DNA from: an uncultured Paracoccaceae bacterium
Lineage (GTDB): Bacteria; Pseudomonadota; Alphaproteobacteria; Rhodobacterales; Rhodobacteraceae
DNA length: 64,000 nucleotides
Reading direction: 5' to 3'
Assembly (NCBI GenBank): GCA_943787985.1
Contig: CALSOO010000006.1
Coordinates: 310,001-374,000 of the forward strand
The notes beneath the pieces were generated by a model that was given only the letters and a program-made list of their open reading frames with translations, ran no database searches and was not told the origin of the DNA. The translations under genes and the position numbers were made by a program. Numbering within the stretch: position 1 is the stretch's first letter; the number at the start of each line of letters is the position of its first letter. Positions 9,087 through 20,392 of this stretch are shown piece after piece.

Positions 9087-10694
9087 CTATGCGAACTGGA
9101 TGTCTTCGATCGTCCAGTTGTTCCTGCCAAAGGAATGCCGCTCGATATACTCGAGGCCGTTAAGCGTTGGCGCGCCCTCCCCGATGCCGTCTTTGATCCG
9201 GACCGTGTGGCTGTATTCCAAACCACTGAACAGGTCGAACCCCGTATGCCCGTGATCAATGTGGGTGATGTCAAAGCCCAGGCCCTCGTTCGCATAGAAT
9301 TCTGCGTCAAGAAGGTCTTCGATGGCATCGTCGCCAGCACTTGTGCGATCCCCTTTCATGGCGGACTGGAGGATATCGGCCAATTCGAGATTTTGGTACA
9401 AATTGCCGATCCCTTCCGCCATGCCTGAAACGGAGTCTGTCAAACCGGACGAATCGATGCCCCGTTCGGTGAGTTCAAAGATCAGCGTATCGGTTGCGGC
9501 ACCGGGTGTGGCGACTTTGTCGACACTGCTGGGCAGCAGCAGGCTGGGATCCGCAAAGTACTCTGCGGCGGCCCCGTCATGAAATGTTGCCGCCGTCCCG
9601 CTCACAGACCCCGGGGCATAGGCAACCGCACTTAATTTGCTGGCGAGGGAAAAGGCTGGGCTAATGGCTGCGACACCGCCCGCCAAGGACCCTGCCAAAT
9701 ACAGGACCGCGCTGATTTTGCCAGCGATGTCTTTTGCGCTCACGTCAGTTGTGTTGTCTGCGTCCATTTGCTCCCAGATGGTCGAGACGTAGTTGTCCAT
9801 CAACCCGTCGCCCCCCATTTGCCACGTCTCTATGGCGGTCACGGTTTTGCCCAACAGGGAGTCCAGCTGTGCGGGCGACACCTGATAGTCCAGAGTGCCA
9901 TTGATCCGTCCGCTGGACAGGTTTTCCCCTTCCAACGCCAGATTGAAGGCATTGATCGCAATGCTTGTGTCTTCGAGATGCCCTGCCATGGATTCTTTCA
10001 ACGCTTCGATCGATTCCTGACGCCCCACTTGTTTCAGCGCCATTTGATCAACCGTCGACAAGGCCGCTTCATAGGCTTCTTCGCTGAGGTAGTTGGTGTC
10101 TCCTTCGACTTTCAGGTTGTCGATCCCGAAGGAGGTTACGATGTCGGAGGACAGAGGTTTGGTTGTTGTAAAGATCAAGTCAAGCGTGCGGTCTTCGGCC
10201 GTTTCCTCCACATCAAAGGTGATTGTATAGTTGTGCCGCTGGTCCAGTGCCTCCCCCCCGTCGATGTCTTCGAGCCGGTAGCTGTTTTTGGTGATGCTGA
10301 ACCCGTCGTCATTCGGCACGTCGCGCCGTCCGGTCTGATCGTGGTTCCCAAGCGAAAGAGTGTCGCCCACCGTCCCCCCATCCAGCACTTCTTCGCGGAT
10401 AAAGAGCTCCACTTCATGGTCGGGATTGTCCCAGTTGCCCAGTTCGTAGATGTCAAACGTCACCGTGACTTGATTGGTTTGTCCCGGGATGACGATATTG
10501 TCCAAATTCCACAGACCGGTCGCTTCACCGTCTGTGCCTGTCCCGTTCACCCCCAGAAAGTCCCCGTAGGTTCCGGCGATCCCCCCAGAGGGTGTGATCG
10601 CGCGCACCCCTGATCCGCTGGCGCCGTATCCCCCCCAATCCGCAAAGTCGGACGGTGCATTGAAGTCGTATTCCTGAATTGTCGCTACAACCAT
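9087..10694 (-). CDS. Unrecognised 535-residue, cysteine-free acidic protein
   Basis: I do not recognise a family. Residues 1 to about 205 are beta-rich with many Asp/Gly/Asn/Thr (for example VTFDIYELGNWDNPDHEVEL and DRTLDLIFTT), resembling a jelly-roll or lectin-like domain of extracellular proteins. Residues 205-290 look helical. Residues 325-400 hold long Ala/Gly/Ser-rich hydrophobic stretches (ISAVLYLAGSLAGGVAAI). The C-terminal 60 residues return to beta-prone sequence. There is no cysteine and no N-terminal signal peptide, a composition common in type I secreted proteins, but I see no RTX nonapeptide repeats. The ATG follows AGGAG at good spacing and the frame is clean, so the gene is probably real and monocistronic. 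Confidence 0.7.
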   Translation of the reverse strand: MVVATIQEYDFNAPSDFADWGGYGASGSGVRAITPSGGIAGTYGDFLGVNGTGTDGEATGLWNLDNIVIPGQTNQVTVTFDIYELGNWDNPDHEVELFIREEVLDGGTVGDTLSLGNHDQTGRRDVPNDDGFSITKNSYRLEDIDGGEALDQRHNYTITFDVEETAEDRTLDLIFTTTKPLSSDIVTSFGIDNLKVEGDTNYLSEEAYEAALSTVDQMALKQVGRQESIEALKESMAGHLEDTSIAINAFNLALEGENLSSGRINGTLDYQVSPAQLDSLLGKTVTAIETWQMGGDGLMDNYVSTIWEQMDADNTTDVSAKDIAGKISAVLYLAGSLAGGVAAISPAFSLASKLSAVAYAPGSVSGTAATFHDGAAAEYFADPSLLLPSSVDKVATPGAATDTLIFELTERGIDSSGLTDSVSGMAEGIGNLYQNLELADILQSAMKGDRTSAGDDAIEDLLDAEFYANEGLGFDITHIDHGHTGFDLFSGLEYSHTVRIKDGIGEGAPTLNGLEYIERHSFGRNNWTIEDIQFA

Positions 10695-11303
10695 TGTCTC
10701 TACTCCTGTGAGATCACTTTGTGTTTTTGCATGTTGTTTTTCGCGTCCTGACAGGGCGTCAAGCGCAGCGGATGCCTTCGCTGCCGGCGTGACTTGACCG
10801 TGTATTGGCCCTGTATGTGTTGCCTCCTTTCGATGACTTTGGACGCTATGGTCGCGGTTTTGATCGGTCTAGAGGGGGGCGGATTTCCCAGCGAAATGCG
10901 GCTTGATCGTGCCCTTCCAAGCTGATTGCCGCCAAGCTGCGCCTGATTTTCTGCGGGTTTCACAGCCATGTGATGGACGCGATTTGCCCCTGCGCGCGTC
11001 AGGGCTTCGGGATGTGGTCCGAGAGGTGAAATTTCCTCAATTGGCCGGATTCGATGCCCCAAATCGCCAAAAAATGAACGCTTGTACCATAAAAATGCAG
11101 GCACACTTGGTCGCACCCTGCGCAACCTTTTGAAAACGTTGAGAAACCCTTAAAGGTAGTGTTCGCACTGCCCTGTTGCGGGGTGCGTTTACCTCTGCTA
11201 CATCGCCAATGATTTTGACGCTACGCGTTGTTTCGTGTGGCATGAACCGCCTTACCCAGATGCCATGTGCATAGAGTAGGGCCAAGACTTCGGAAGGGTG
11301 GAC
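10695..11303. other. Intergenic region between the 535-residue gene and atpH
   Basis: Some 600 bases without a convincing gene. The open frames here have poor codon use and no ribosome sites. It must contain the divergent promoters of the two flanking genes. A -35-like TTGACG at 11215-11220, followed 17 bases later by TGGCAT (11238-11243), is the best candidate I see for the atp operon promoter, but the -10 match is poor. Confidence 0.4.
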
Positions 11304-11864
11304 GTGTCAGAACCAGCTTCGATTTCCACAGGTATCGCGTTGCGCTACGCAACGGCGGTTTTTGATCTGGCCCAAGAGGGCAAAGCGATCAAAGCCATTG
11401 AAACAGATTTGTCGGCGCTTAGTGATGCAATGGCCAGCAGCGGCGACTTCAACGCCCTGATCCATTCGCCAATCTACAGCCGCGATGAGCAGGGGGCTGC
11501 GATTACGGCCCTTGCCAAGAAAATGAAACTTTCGCCGATCATGGCAAACACGCTGGCCTTGATGGCCACCAAGCGTCGATTGTTCGTGTTGCCGCAGTTG
11601 GTCGCCTGTTTGCGCGCCATCATCGCGGACGACAAAGGCGAAGTGACCGCCGACGTGACCAGCGCCACGGCGTTGATCAAGGCCCAAGCTGACAAGCTGG
11701 CCAAAACACTGAAGGCCCAAATGGGCAAAGACGTGACGATCAATGCGACCGTTGATGAAAGCCTCATCGGCGGTCTTGTCGTTAAAGTAGGTTCGAAAAT
11801 GATCGATACGTCGATCCGCTCGAAGCTGAACTCCCTCCAGAATGCAATGAAAGAGGTCGGATAA
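11304..11864 (+). CDS. atpH: F1 ATP synthase subunit delta
   Basis: A 186-residue peripheral-stalk subunit linking the F1 head (via the alpha subunits) to the membrane b subunits of ATP synthase. Conserved features are [12 protein letters not shown] near the N-terminus and [20 protein letters not shown] at the C-terminus, the delta signature. I choose GTG at 11304 because GGAAGG (11292-11297) sits six bases upstream and the protein then begins MSEPASIS, as in relatives. GTG at 11298 would touch the Shine-Dalgarno. It is the first gene of atpHAGDC; the stop codon abuts the atpA start. Confidence 0.93.
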   Translation: MSEPASISTGIALRYATAVFDLAQEGKAIKAIETDLSALSDAMASSGDFNALIHSPIYSRDEQGAAITALAKKMKLSPIMANTLALMATKRRLFVLPQLVACLRAIIADDKGEVTADVTSATALIKAQADKLAKTLKAQMGKDVTINATVDESLIGGLVVKVGSKMIDTSIRSKLNSLQNAMKEVG

Positions 11865-13403
11865 ATGGGTATCCAAGCTGCAGAAATTTCTGCGATCCTG
11901 AAAGACCAGATCAAGAACTTTGGTCAAGAAGCAGAAGTGGCCGAAGTTGGCCGTGTTCTGAGCGTCGGCGATGGTATCGCCCGCGTGTACGGTTTGGACA
12001 ATGTCCAGGCCGGTGAAATGGTTGAATTCCCCGGCGGTATTCAGGGCATGGCCTTGAACCTCGAATCCGACAACGTCGGTGTGGTTATCTTCGGCTCCGA
12101 CCGCGACATTAAAGAAGGTGACACCGTCAAGCGCACCAACTCTATCGTGGACGTGCCAATCGGTGACGAATTGCTTGGTCGTGTTGTTGACGGCCTTGGC
12201 AACCCAATCGACGGCAAAGGCCCGCTTGGCGCGACCAAGCGCGGTGTTGCGGACGTCAAAGCCCCCGGCATTATCCCACGTAAATCGGTGCACGAGCCGA
12301 TGGCGACAGGCCTCAAGTCTGTTGACGCGATGATCCCGATTGGCCGTGGCCAACGCGAATTGATCATTGGTGACCGTCAGACCGGCAAAACGGCCGTGGC
12401 TCTGGATGCGATCCTGAACCAGAAGTCCTACAACGAAGCGGCAGGCGACGACGAGTACAAGAAATTGTACTGTGTTTATGTTGCCATCGGTCAAAAGCGC
12501 TCCACTGTTGCCCAGCTTGTCAAAAAGCTCGAAGAAACAGGCGCGATCGAGTATTCTATCGTTGTTGCCGCAACGGCGTCCGATCCTGCCCCTATGCAGT
12601 TCCTCGCGCCCTACGCCGCGACAGCCATGGCAGAGCACTTCCGCGACAACGGCCGCCACGCGCTGATCATCTATGATGATTTGTCCAAACAAGCCGTGTC
12701 CTACCGTCAAATGTCCTTGCTGCTGCGTCGTCCACCCGGACGTGAAGCGTATCCTGGCGACGTTTTCTATCTTCACTCTCGTTTGCTCGAGCGGTCCGCG
12801 AAACTGGGCGATGCGTCCGGCAACGGGTCTTTGACGGCTCTGCCGATCATCGAAACCCAAGGCGGCGACGTTTCGGCGTTTATTCCGACAAACGTGATTT
12901 CGATCACCGACGGTCAGATCTTCCTCGAAACCGAACTGTTTTACCAAGGCATCCGCCCTGCTGTGAACACAGGTCTGTCTGTTTCGCGGGTTGGCTCTTC
13001 GGCGCAAACCAAAGCGATGTCTTCGGTCGCGGGCCCTGTGAAACTGTCCCTCGCGCAATACCGCGAAATGGCGGCTTTTGCACAGTTCGGCTCCGATCTG
13101 GATGCCTCCACACAGCAGTTGCTGAACCGTGGTGCGCGTTTGACCGAGTTGATGAAGCAGCCACAATACGCGCCGCTGACCAACGCGGAAATCGTATGCG
13201 TCATCTATGCTGGCACAAACGGCTACCTCGACAAAATCCAAGTGTCCGACGTTGGCCGCTTTGAGGCTGCGATGCTCAAGCACCTGCGCACAAACAATGC
13301 GGACCTGTTGGCGGACATCACCGACAACGACCGCAAAGTTAAAGATGATCTGGCTGACGCCATGAAAGCAGCGCTCGACGCATTCGCCGCTGATTTCGCT
13401 TAA
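11865..13403 (+). CDS. atpA: F1 ATP synthase subunit alpha
   Basis: A 512-residue regulatory nucleotide-binding subunit of the F1 head, which alternates with beta in the hexamer. The P-loop GDRQTGKT, the conserved [20 protein letters not shown] stretch and the alpha/beta signature region ([20 protein letters not shown]) are all visible. Length matches the family exactly. The ATG directly follows the atpH stop, so translation is probably coupled. Codon use is clean with no frame break, in contrast to clpA and groEL in the same window. Confidence 0.98.
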   Translation: MGIQAAEISAILKDQIKNFGQEAEVAEVGRVLSVGDGIARVYGLDNVQAGEMVEFPGGIQGMALNLESDNVGVVIFGSDRDIKEGDTVKRTNSIVDVPIGDELLGRVVDGLGNPIDGKGPLGATKRGVADVKAPGIIPRKSVHEPMATGLKSVDAMIPIGRGQRELIIGDRQTGKTAVALDAILNQKSYNEAAGDDEYKKLYCVYVAIGQKRSTVAQLVKKLEETGAIEYSIVVAATASDPAPMQFLAPYAATAMAEHFRDNGRHALIIYDDLSKQAVSYRQMSLLLRRPPGREAYPGDVFYLHSRLLERSAKLGDASGNGSLTALPIIETQGGDVSAFIPTNVISITDGQIFLETELFYQGIRPAVNTGLSVSRVGSSAQTKAMSSVAGPVKLSLAQYREMAAFAQFGSDLDASTQQLLNRGARLTELMKQPQYAPLTNAEIVCVIYAGTNGYLDKIQVSDVGRFEAAMLKHLRTNNADLLADITDNDRKVKDDLADAMKAALDAFAADFA

Positions 13404-13416
13404 GGGGGCATGGTAA

Positions 13417-14292
13417 ATGCCAAACCTTAAGGATCTTAAAAACCGGATCGCGAGTGTGAAAAACACCCGTAAGATCACAAAAGCCATGCAAATGGTTGCC
13501 GCGGCGAAGCTTCGCCGCGCGCAGGAAGCGGCTGAGCAGTCACGCCCCTATACAGAGCGTTTTAACGCTGTGATGGGTGGTTTGGCGGCCTCCGTTGGTG
13601 GATCAGATTCTGCGCCAAAATTGTTGTCGGGTACCGGCAGCGATCAGGTGCAGTTGCTGGTTGTTATGACATCCGAGCGTGGCTTGTGTGGTGGGTTCAA
13701 CTCCAACATCGTCAAGCTGGCCAAAAAGCGTGCAGGCGAATTGCAGGCCGCTGGCAAGACTGTCAAAATTCTGACCGTGGGCAAAAAAGGCCGCGACCAG
13801 ATGAAGCGTGATTTTGGTGATACGTTCATCGGCCACGTGGACCTGACAGAGGTCAAGCGGGTCGGCTATGTCGACGCGCAGGGCATCGCAAAGGATGTTT
13901 TAACACGCTTTGATGCGGGCGAATTTGATGTGGCAACGATCTTTTTCGCGAAGTTCGTGAATGTGGTCAGCCAGACCCCGACCGCACAGCAAGTGATCCC
14001 AGCCTCTTTTGAGGCGCCCGAAGATGACGGTGCAACCACGCTTTATGATTACGAGCCATCCGAGGAAGCCATTCTGGCTGACTTGCTGCCTCGTGGTGTG
14101 GCCACAGCTATCTTTAGTGCGCTTTTGGAGAATGGTGCGTCTGAGCAGGGTGCGCGCATGTCCGCAATGGACAACGCGACACGCAATGCGGGTGATATGA
14201 TCGACAAGTTGACGATCCAATACAACCGTTCGCGTCAGGCCGTCATCACCAACGAGCTGATTGAAATTATTTCGGGCGCGGAAGCGCTCTAG
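13417..14292 (+). CDS. atpG: F1 ATP synthase subunit gamma
   Basis: A 291-residue central-shaft subunit that rotates inside the alpha3beta3 head. The N-terminal helix [20 protein letters not shown] and the C-terminal helix block with [18 protein letters not shown] are diagnostic, as the coiled coil is formed by the two termini. It is separated from atpA by 13 bases containing GGGGG as ribosome site, and from atpD by 21 bases with GGAGAG. Confidence 0.97.
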   Translation: MPNLKDLKNRIASVKNTRKITKAMQMVAAAKLRRAQEAAEQSRPYTERFNAVMGGLAASVGGSDSAPKLLSGTGSDQVQLLVVMTSERGLCGGFNSNIVKLAKKRAGELQAAGKTVKILTVGKKGRDQMKRDFGDTFIGHVDLTEVKRVGYVDAQGIAKDVLTRFDAGEFDVATIFFAKFVNVVSQTPTAQQVIPASFEAPEDDGATTLYDYEPSEEAILADLLPRGVATAIFSALLENGASEQGARMSAMDNATRNAGDMIDKLTIQYNRSRQAVITNELIEIISGAEAL

Positions 14293-15738
<1,446 letters not shown>

Positions 15739-15765
15739 GGTCACAGCCTAAAGGAGGTCTGACAT

Positions 15766-16191
15766 ATGGCAGACACGATGCAATTTGATCTGGTATCCCC
15801 CGAGCGCCTTTTGGCCTCGGTGCAAGCCACCTCTGTGCAAATTCCGGGTGCTGACGGGGACATGACGGCTATGCCCGACCATGCCCCCACCATCACCACG
15901 CTGCGCCCCGGTGTGCTGCGTGTTGAGGGGGCGTCTGGCACGACAGAATATGTTGTGACCGGCGGATTTGCAGAGATCGGTGCCAACGGTGTTTCGGTTC
16001 TGGCCGAACGCGCCGTTCCCAAGGCAGACATGACGCAAGAAGATCTCGACGCGATGATTGAAGAGGCCAAAACGGTCTATTCAACCGCGCAAGAGTTCTT
16101 TGAAAACGAGCCTGGCCCTGTAGACGACGCAGCCAAGTTGCTGTCAGATATGGTGGCTATGGGCGAAGATATCGGCCTGACCTCTCGCTGA
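15766..16191 (+). CDS. atpC: F1 ATP synthase subunit epsilon
   Basis: A 141-residue subunit at the base of the rotor shaft that couples and inhibits the enzyme. The N-terminal beta-sandwich is recognisable from [26 protein letters not shown] and [12 protein letters not shown]. The C-terminal helical part is present ([16 protein letters not shown]). AAAGGAGG sits just upstream. It is the last gene of the operon, followed within 30 bases by a strong terminator. Confidence 0.96.
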   Translation: MADTMQFDLVSPERLLASVQATSVQIPGADGDMTAMPDHAPTITTLRPGVLRVEGASGTTEYVVTGGFAEIGANGVSVLAERAVPKADMTQEDLDAMIEEAKTVYSTAQEFFENEPGPVDDAAKLLSDMVAMGEDIGLTSR

Positions 16192-16216
16192 GGTTGGCCT
16201 TTGCGCCACAGAACAG

Positions 16217-16248
16217 AAAAAAGGCTTCGGGAAACCGAGGCCTTTTTT
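16217..16248 (+). terminator. Rho-independent terminator of the atp operon
   Basis: The arms AAAAAAGGCTTCGG and CCGAGGCCTTTTTT pair over 14 positions with a single G-U wobble around a GAAA tetraloop, ending in a T-run. It starts 25 bases after the atpC stop. Confidence 0.92.
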
Positions 16249-16304
16249 GCTTTTCGTCCATAGGTTCATGCTATCACGATCACGGAATTTGAAGTGAATA
16301 CAAC

Positions 16305-16655
16305 ATGAAGAGACTACGCAGCAACATTATGGGTGTTGAACAAGGGGACACCGTATTGTTCTCTGATTTCGAGACAGACGGGGAGATGTGGACAGGGCGC
16401 GGTCAACGCGAGCGCCGCCGTCGTATCAAGTTCTCTGAACCCTTCAAAGATGCCCCGACAGTCCACACCAGCGTCAGCCTGTGGGACATGGACGCAAGCA
16501 CTGTCCTGCGCGCGGATATCGCTGCTGAAGCCGTCACAGAGGACGGGTTTGACATGGTCTTTCGCACCTGGGGTGATACCCGGGTGGCACGTGTCCGCAT
16601 CGGCTGGATGGCCTTGGGCCAACTCAGTGATGAAGACGACTGGGATTTATACTAA
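16305..16655 (+). CDS. H-type lectin domain protein
   Basis: A 116-residue protein that consists almost wholly of an H-type lectin fold. Visible hallmarks are VLFSDFETDGEMWTG, RIKFSEPFKDAPTVHTSVS, the WDMD turn and the closing VRIGWMALG strand. Eukaryotic members bind N-acetylgalactosamine. Bacterial copies, including those in Rhodobacterales, have no established ligand. No signal peptide is present. It stands alone between the atp terminator and a bidirectional hairpin. Confidence 0.8.
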   Translation: MKRLRSNIMGVEQGDTVLFSDFETDGEMWTGRGQRERRRRIKFSEPFKDAPTVHTSVSLWDMDASTVLRADIAAEAVTEDGFDMVFRTWGDTRVARVRIGWMALGQLSDEDDWDLY

Positions 16656-16668
16656 AGACGTGTTTTGA

Positions 16669-16700
16669 CGGTCCAACGGGGCAACGCCCGTTGGACCGTA
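16669..16700. terminator. Inverted repeat between convergent genes, possible bidirectional terminator
   Basis: The 13-base arms ACGGTCCAACGGG and CCCGTTGGACCGT are perfectly complementary around a six-base loop. The element sits between the stops of the H-lectin gene and the desaturase gene. There is no strong T-run on either side, so termination is inferred from position and stem strength. Confidence 0.65.
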
Positions 16701-16715
16701 CACAGTTGATAGGCC

Positions 16716-17735
16716 TCAGGCCTTGGAAAACGGCAGCAATTTTTTGCTGTCTTCGTCCCACAGATGCAGACGCGCGTTGCTGAGGCTTTCGCGGATGGTC
16801 ATCCGGTTCCCCTCCGACAGTTCTTCATGATCGCGCAGAACTTCTGGCAAACGGTAAAACGGGATGCGGCTGTACAGGTGGTGCACATGGTGGATACCGA
16901 TGTTTGCGCTCAACCACTGCAGCACGGGAGGCAGCACATAGTGCGAGCTGCCGTGCAGTGCCGAATCGTGTAACTGCCAGTCTTCGGCAGCGTCCCAATG
17001 GGTGGTCTCGAACTGGTGTTGAACATAGAACAACCACATGCCGGCTGTTGCAGCGAGCAAGGTTGTGGGCAAGAAAATCAACAGGATCGGCATCAAACCA
17101 CCAAAGTGAAGCATCACTGCGAGCGCCGCAAGGATCGCCGTGTTGGTTCCCATAGCGCTCACCCAATATTTGCCTTTGGCCATCAGCCCAAACGGTAAGC
17201 GGTTGGAGACAAAGAACAAAAACCCAGGTCCCAAGCCGAACAAGACAATGGGGTTGCGGTACAAACGATAAATCAACCGGTTGAAAGGCGTCATGTCTTT
17301 GTATTCGGTTGTGGTCAGGGTCCAGACATCGCCAATGCCGCGCTGTCCAAGGTTTCCAGCGGAACTGTGGTGCATGGAGTGCGAGCGACGCCATACGTCA
17401 TATGGCGTAAGCGTCAGGACACCCAACACCCGACCAAGCCAGTCACTGACCGTGCGGTTGTCAAAGAATGCGCCGTGCCCGCAATCATGCTGGATGCAAA
17501 ACAAGCGCAACAAAAAGGCGGCGTTGCAGCACGAAATCGCCAATGTGAGCCAATAGCTGACGGACAACGACATCCATGCCAAGACCCACAAAAGCAGGAA
17601 CGGCCCAACCGTGATCGCCAATTCATACGAACTGCGGCTTGTGCTGGGTTGGCGGTAGTGTGACAGGATTTTCACCCAATCGCGGGCGTCATTGATCTGC
17701 GTTTGGGACGATGGAACTGCTGAGGTATCGGACAT
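16716..17735 (-). CDS. Membrane fatty acid desaturase
   Basis: A 339-residue integral membrane di-iron desaturase. The three histidine boxes are HDCGH (83-87), HSMHH (119-123) and, near residue 290, HHVHH, the pattern of acyl-lipid desaturases. Four hydrophobic segments flank the boxes. The enzyme would introduce a double bond into membrane acyl chains, probably a second one in the delta-12/omega-6 sense since the order already makes vaccenic acid anaerobically. That regiospecificity is inferred and cannot be read from the sequence. It is a stand-alone gene. Confidence 0.85.
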   Translation of the reverse strand: MSDTSAVPSSQTQINDARDWVKILSHYRQPSTSRSSYELAITVGPFLLLWVLAWMSLSVSYWLTLAISCCNAAFLLRLFCIQHDCGHGAFFDNRTVSDWLGRVLGVLTLTPYDVWRRSHSMHHSSAGNLGQRGIGDVWTLTTTEYKDMTPFNRLIYRLYRNPIVLFGLGPGFLFFVSNRLPFGLMAKGKYWVSAMGTNTAILAALAVMLHFGGLMPILLIFLPTTLLAATAGMWLFYVQHQFETTHWDAAEDWQLHDSALHGSSHYVLPPVLQWLSANIGIHHVHHLYSRIPFYRLPEVLRDHEELSEGNRMTIRESLSNARLHLWDEDSKKLLPFSKA

Positions 17736-17868
17736 GTGCGCGCTTTTATTGTTGCTTTACCTAGGGTCATATACGACCCGAGTGGTTTCGCAAACGTAAC
17801 TTCGCACGACATTCGTGAAAGTGAACATCTGTCGTGCGATTTGGGTCATGATTTAAGGGGTTTTGGGC

Positions 17869-18888
17869 CTATTCCGCGGCATAAAGTCCGTCGTAGATCG
17901 GGCTGAGCGTCGTGTCTTCAAACAATGAAGACACCGAGGTTCCGTTCCAGATGTTCAAAATAGCCTGCGCAAAGATCGGCGCCGTTGGCACCACCCGGAT
18001 ATTTGGCGCGTCCTTGATGGGTTGGGTTGGCTCGATCGTGTCGGTCAACACCAGTGATTTCATCACGGAATTGGTGACCCGTTCGACCGCAGGGCCGGAC
18101 ATCACGCCGTGGCTGATATAGCTGTGCACCTCTTTGGCGCCGTGTTCCATCAACACTTCGGCAGCCTTGCACAATGTGCCGGCCGTGTCGCACATGTCAT
18201 CCACGATCAGGCAGACTTTGTCTTTGACGTCGCCGATCACAATCATTTCCGCAATCTCGCCCGGTTTCTCGCGGCGTTTGTCCACGATGGACAATGGGGC
18301 ATTGATCCGTTTTGCCAGCTCACGCGCCCGCGCAACACCGCCCACGTCGGGGGAGATGACCATCAGCTCATCCATCCGGTCCTTGAATTGTGCTCTGATA
18401 TCAAGCGCAAAGACCGGAGAGGCGTAAAGGTTGTCCACTGGAATGTCGAAAAAGCCCTGAATTTGGGCGGCGTGCAGATCCATCGTCAGAACCCGCTCGA
18501 TGCCAGCGCCGACCAGCATGTTGGCCACCAGCTTTGCAGAAATCGGTGTGCGCGCTTTGGTCCGACGGTCTTGGCGTGCGTAGCCGAAATAGGGGATCAC
18601 GGCAGTGATCCGTGCCGCAGAGGAGCGGCGCAGCGCGTCACACATCACCAGCAGTTCCATCAGATTGTCATTGGCCGGATTCGATGTCGGCTGGACGATG
18701 AACATATCCTCGCCGCGCACGTTTTCGAACACTTCGACAAAGATTTCCCCGTCGTTGAACCGCTCGACGCGGGCATCTACGAGCCCTACATTCACACCGC
18801 GGTGCAGCGACATGCGCCGTGCGATGGCAGAGGCCAGCGGTTTGTTGGCGTTCCCCGTGATCAGTTTGGGTTCGACGATGGCTGGCAT
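17869..18888 (-). CDS. prs: Ribose-phosphate pyrophosphokinase
   Basis: A 339-residue cytosolic enzyme that makes PRPP from ribose 5-phosphate and ATP for nucleotide, histidine and tryptophan synthesis. The ATP flap region ([20 protein letters not shown]), the metal-binding [18 protein letters not shown] segment and the PRPP loop [10 protein letters not shown] are all present. A longer frame starts at 18927, but ATG at 18888 behind GGGGA gives a start ([15 protein letters not shown]) that lines up with the family. No neighbour shares its pathway directly. Confidence 0.95.
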   Translation of the reverse strand: MPAIVEPKLITGNANKPLASAIARRMSLHRGVNVGLVDARVERFNDGEIFVEVFENVRGEDMFIVQPTSNPANDNLMELLVMCDALRRSSAARITAVIPYFGYARQDRRTKARTPISAKLVANMLVGAGIERVLTMDLHAAQIQGFFDIPVDNLYASPVFALDIRAQFKDRMDELMVISPDVGGVARARELAKRINAPLSIVDKRREKPGEIAEMIVIGDVKDKVCLIVDDMCDTAGTLCKAAEVLMEHGAKEVHSYISHGVMSGPAVERVTNSVMKSLVLTDTIEPTQPIKDAPNIRVVPTAPIFAQAILNIWNGTSVSSLFEDTTLSPIYDGLYAAE

Positions 18889-19007
18889 ATGTAGGTCCCC
18901 GAGAAGCAGCTTTGTGTGCATTGCCACGTAACGTGACAGATTCGCGATGTTGGCTTTCGCTTAACACGCCTATACCGTCCGGCAAAGCATAGCCTTGGAG
19001 AAAGTTA

Positions 19008-19607
19008 ATGGCCCATATCGACTATTTTTTCGCGACCTTGTCCCCCTATGCCTATTTGGCCGGGCTGCGCATGGAAGAGGTGGCAAAGAAGCATGGTGCC
19101 ACAGTCACTTACAAGCCGATGGACTTGATGACCCTGTTCGGGCGCACGGGTGGCACCCCGCCCAAGGACCGTCACATCAGCCGCATTGAATATCGCGCCA
19201 TGGAGCTGACGCGTCAGGCCGAAAAGCTTGCTATGCCCTTTCACCTCAAGCCGGCCCATTGGCCCACCAACATGGCGCCGTCCTCCTATGCCATTATTGC
19301 CGCTCAGGCTGCAGGGGGGGGCGATGTGGCTGCCTTGTCCCATGCCTTTTTGCGCGCCTGCTGGGCCGAAGAAAAAGACATCGCCCAAGACGACGTGATC
19401 CGCGCCTGTTTGCAAAGTGCCGGATTTGAACCGGATCTGGCCGACAAGGCCATGTTGGCCAGCGCCGAAACCTATGCTGCCAACCTTGAAGAGGCCTATA
19501 CCAGCGGCGTCTTTGGCGCCCCGTTCTATATTGTGGATGGCAAGGACCGCTTTTGGGGGCAGGACCGTATCGAGGATCTGGACGCCCATCTGGCAGCGCT
19601 TTCTTGA
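19008..19607 (+). CDS. 2-hydroxychromene-2-carboxylate isomerase family protein
   Basis: A 199-residue DsbA-like thioredoxin-fold protein of the HCCA isomerase/glutathione transferase kappa family. The N-terminal DYFFATLSPYAYLAG corresponds to the active-site turn where serine replaces the CxxC of DsbA. The C-terminal GVFGAPFYIVDGKDRFWGQDR is the family's cis-proline region. In naphthalene degraders the enzyme isomerises hydroxychromene carboxylate with glutathione. Here no aromatic pathway is adjacent, so a general glutathione-dependent role is more likely. Its stop overlaps the start of the hydrolase gene. Confidence 0.88.
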   Translation: MAHIDYFFATLSPYAYLAGLRMEEVAKKHGATVTYKPMDLMTLFGRTGGTPPKDRHISRIEYRAMELTRQAEKLAMPFHLKPAHWPTNMAPSSYAIIAAQAAGGGDVAALSHAFLRACWAEEKDIAQDDVIRACLQSAGFEPDLADKAMLASAETYAANLEEAYTSGVFGAPFYIVDGKDRFWGQDRIEDLDAHLAALS

Positions 19608-20389
19608 TCCCACACATCCACAGCCGCACGTTTGGTCAAGGCCCCCGCAAGGTCCTTGGCATTCATTGCACCCTTGCCCATTCGGGCGCCTTGAAAGGCG
19701 TTGGGCAGGCTTTGGCGGATGAGGCGACGATGCTTGCGTTTGATTTGCCAAGTCACGGCCGGTCTGGTGAGTGGGATGGCACGGGCGATGTGCATGATGT
19801 CTCCACGCAAATGGCGCGCGCCTTGCTGGACGAGCCGATGGACCTTGTGGGCCACTCGTTTGGGGCAACCGTTGCGTTGCGCCTAGCCATTGAGGTGCCC
19901 GAACTGGTCCGCTCTGTCACTTTGTTCGAGCCGGTGTATTTTGCGGCCGCAATGGCCGATGACCCCACCCGTTGGGAGGTGTATCAAAACCACAACGTCC
20001 CCTTTGCAAAGGCGCTTGAGGCGGGCGACATGATGGAAGCTGCCCGTGCGTTCAACACGGGCTGGGGTGACGGCAGCGGATGGGATGCGACCCCCATGGA
20101 GTTGCGCCAATACATGGCGGACCGTATCCATTTCGTCCCTGCAAGTGGTCCGTTTTTGTTCGGGGATTCCGCCAAATTGCTGCAGGGGGATGCGTTTTCA
20201 CGTGCAAGGATGCCTGTTTTGCTGATGCGCGGGGATCAGAGCGACGAGATGACAGGGGCGATCAATGTCTCTTTGGCGCGGCGATTGCCGGACGTGCGCG
20301 AAGTTGTGATGGAAGGGGTTGGCCACATGGCCCCCATCACCCATTCAAGCCGGGTTGCCACGCATATTTCGGAGTTCTGGGCCCGCTAG
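19604..20389 (+). CDS. Alpha/beta hydrolase
   Basis: A 261-residue alpha/beta-hydrolase. The nucleophile elbow is GHSFGA, the oxyanion region is IHCTLAHSG, and a late GVGHMAP holds the catalytic histidine. The catalytic acid is probably the Asp of RGDQSDEM. I choose TTG at 19604, which overlaps the preceding stop as TTGA and removes an implausible 17-residue extension. Co-transcription with the isomerase-like gene is likely. The substrate is unknown. Confidence 0.8.
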   Translation: MIPHIHSRTFGQGPRKVLGIHCTLAHSGALKGVGQALADEATMLAFDLPSHGRSGEWDGTGDVHDVSTQMARALLDEPMDLVGHSFGATVALRLAIEVPELVRSVTLFEPVYFAAAMADDPTRWEVYQNHNVPFAKALEAGDMMEAARAFNTGWGDGSGWDATPMELRQYMADRIHFVPASGPFLFGDSAKLLQGDAFSRARMPVLLMRGDQSDEMTGAINVSLARRLPDVREVVMEGVGHMAPITHSSRVATHISEFWAR

Positions 20390-20392
20390 GCG

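Noticed and set aside
10700-11125. A 141-codon minus-strand frame upstream of the 535-residue gene
   Set aside because: No ribosome site, arginine/proline-rich low-quality composition, no domain.
11307-13487. A 726-codon open frame antisense to atpH/atpA
   Set aside because: It is the mirror of highly conserved ATP synthase genes; its product has biased Arg/His/Cys composition, no ribosome site and no recognisable domain.
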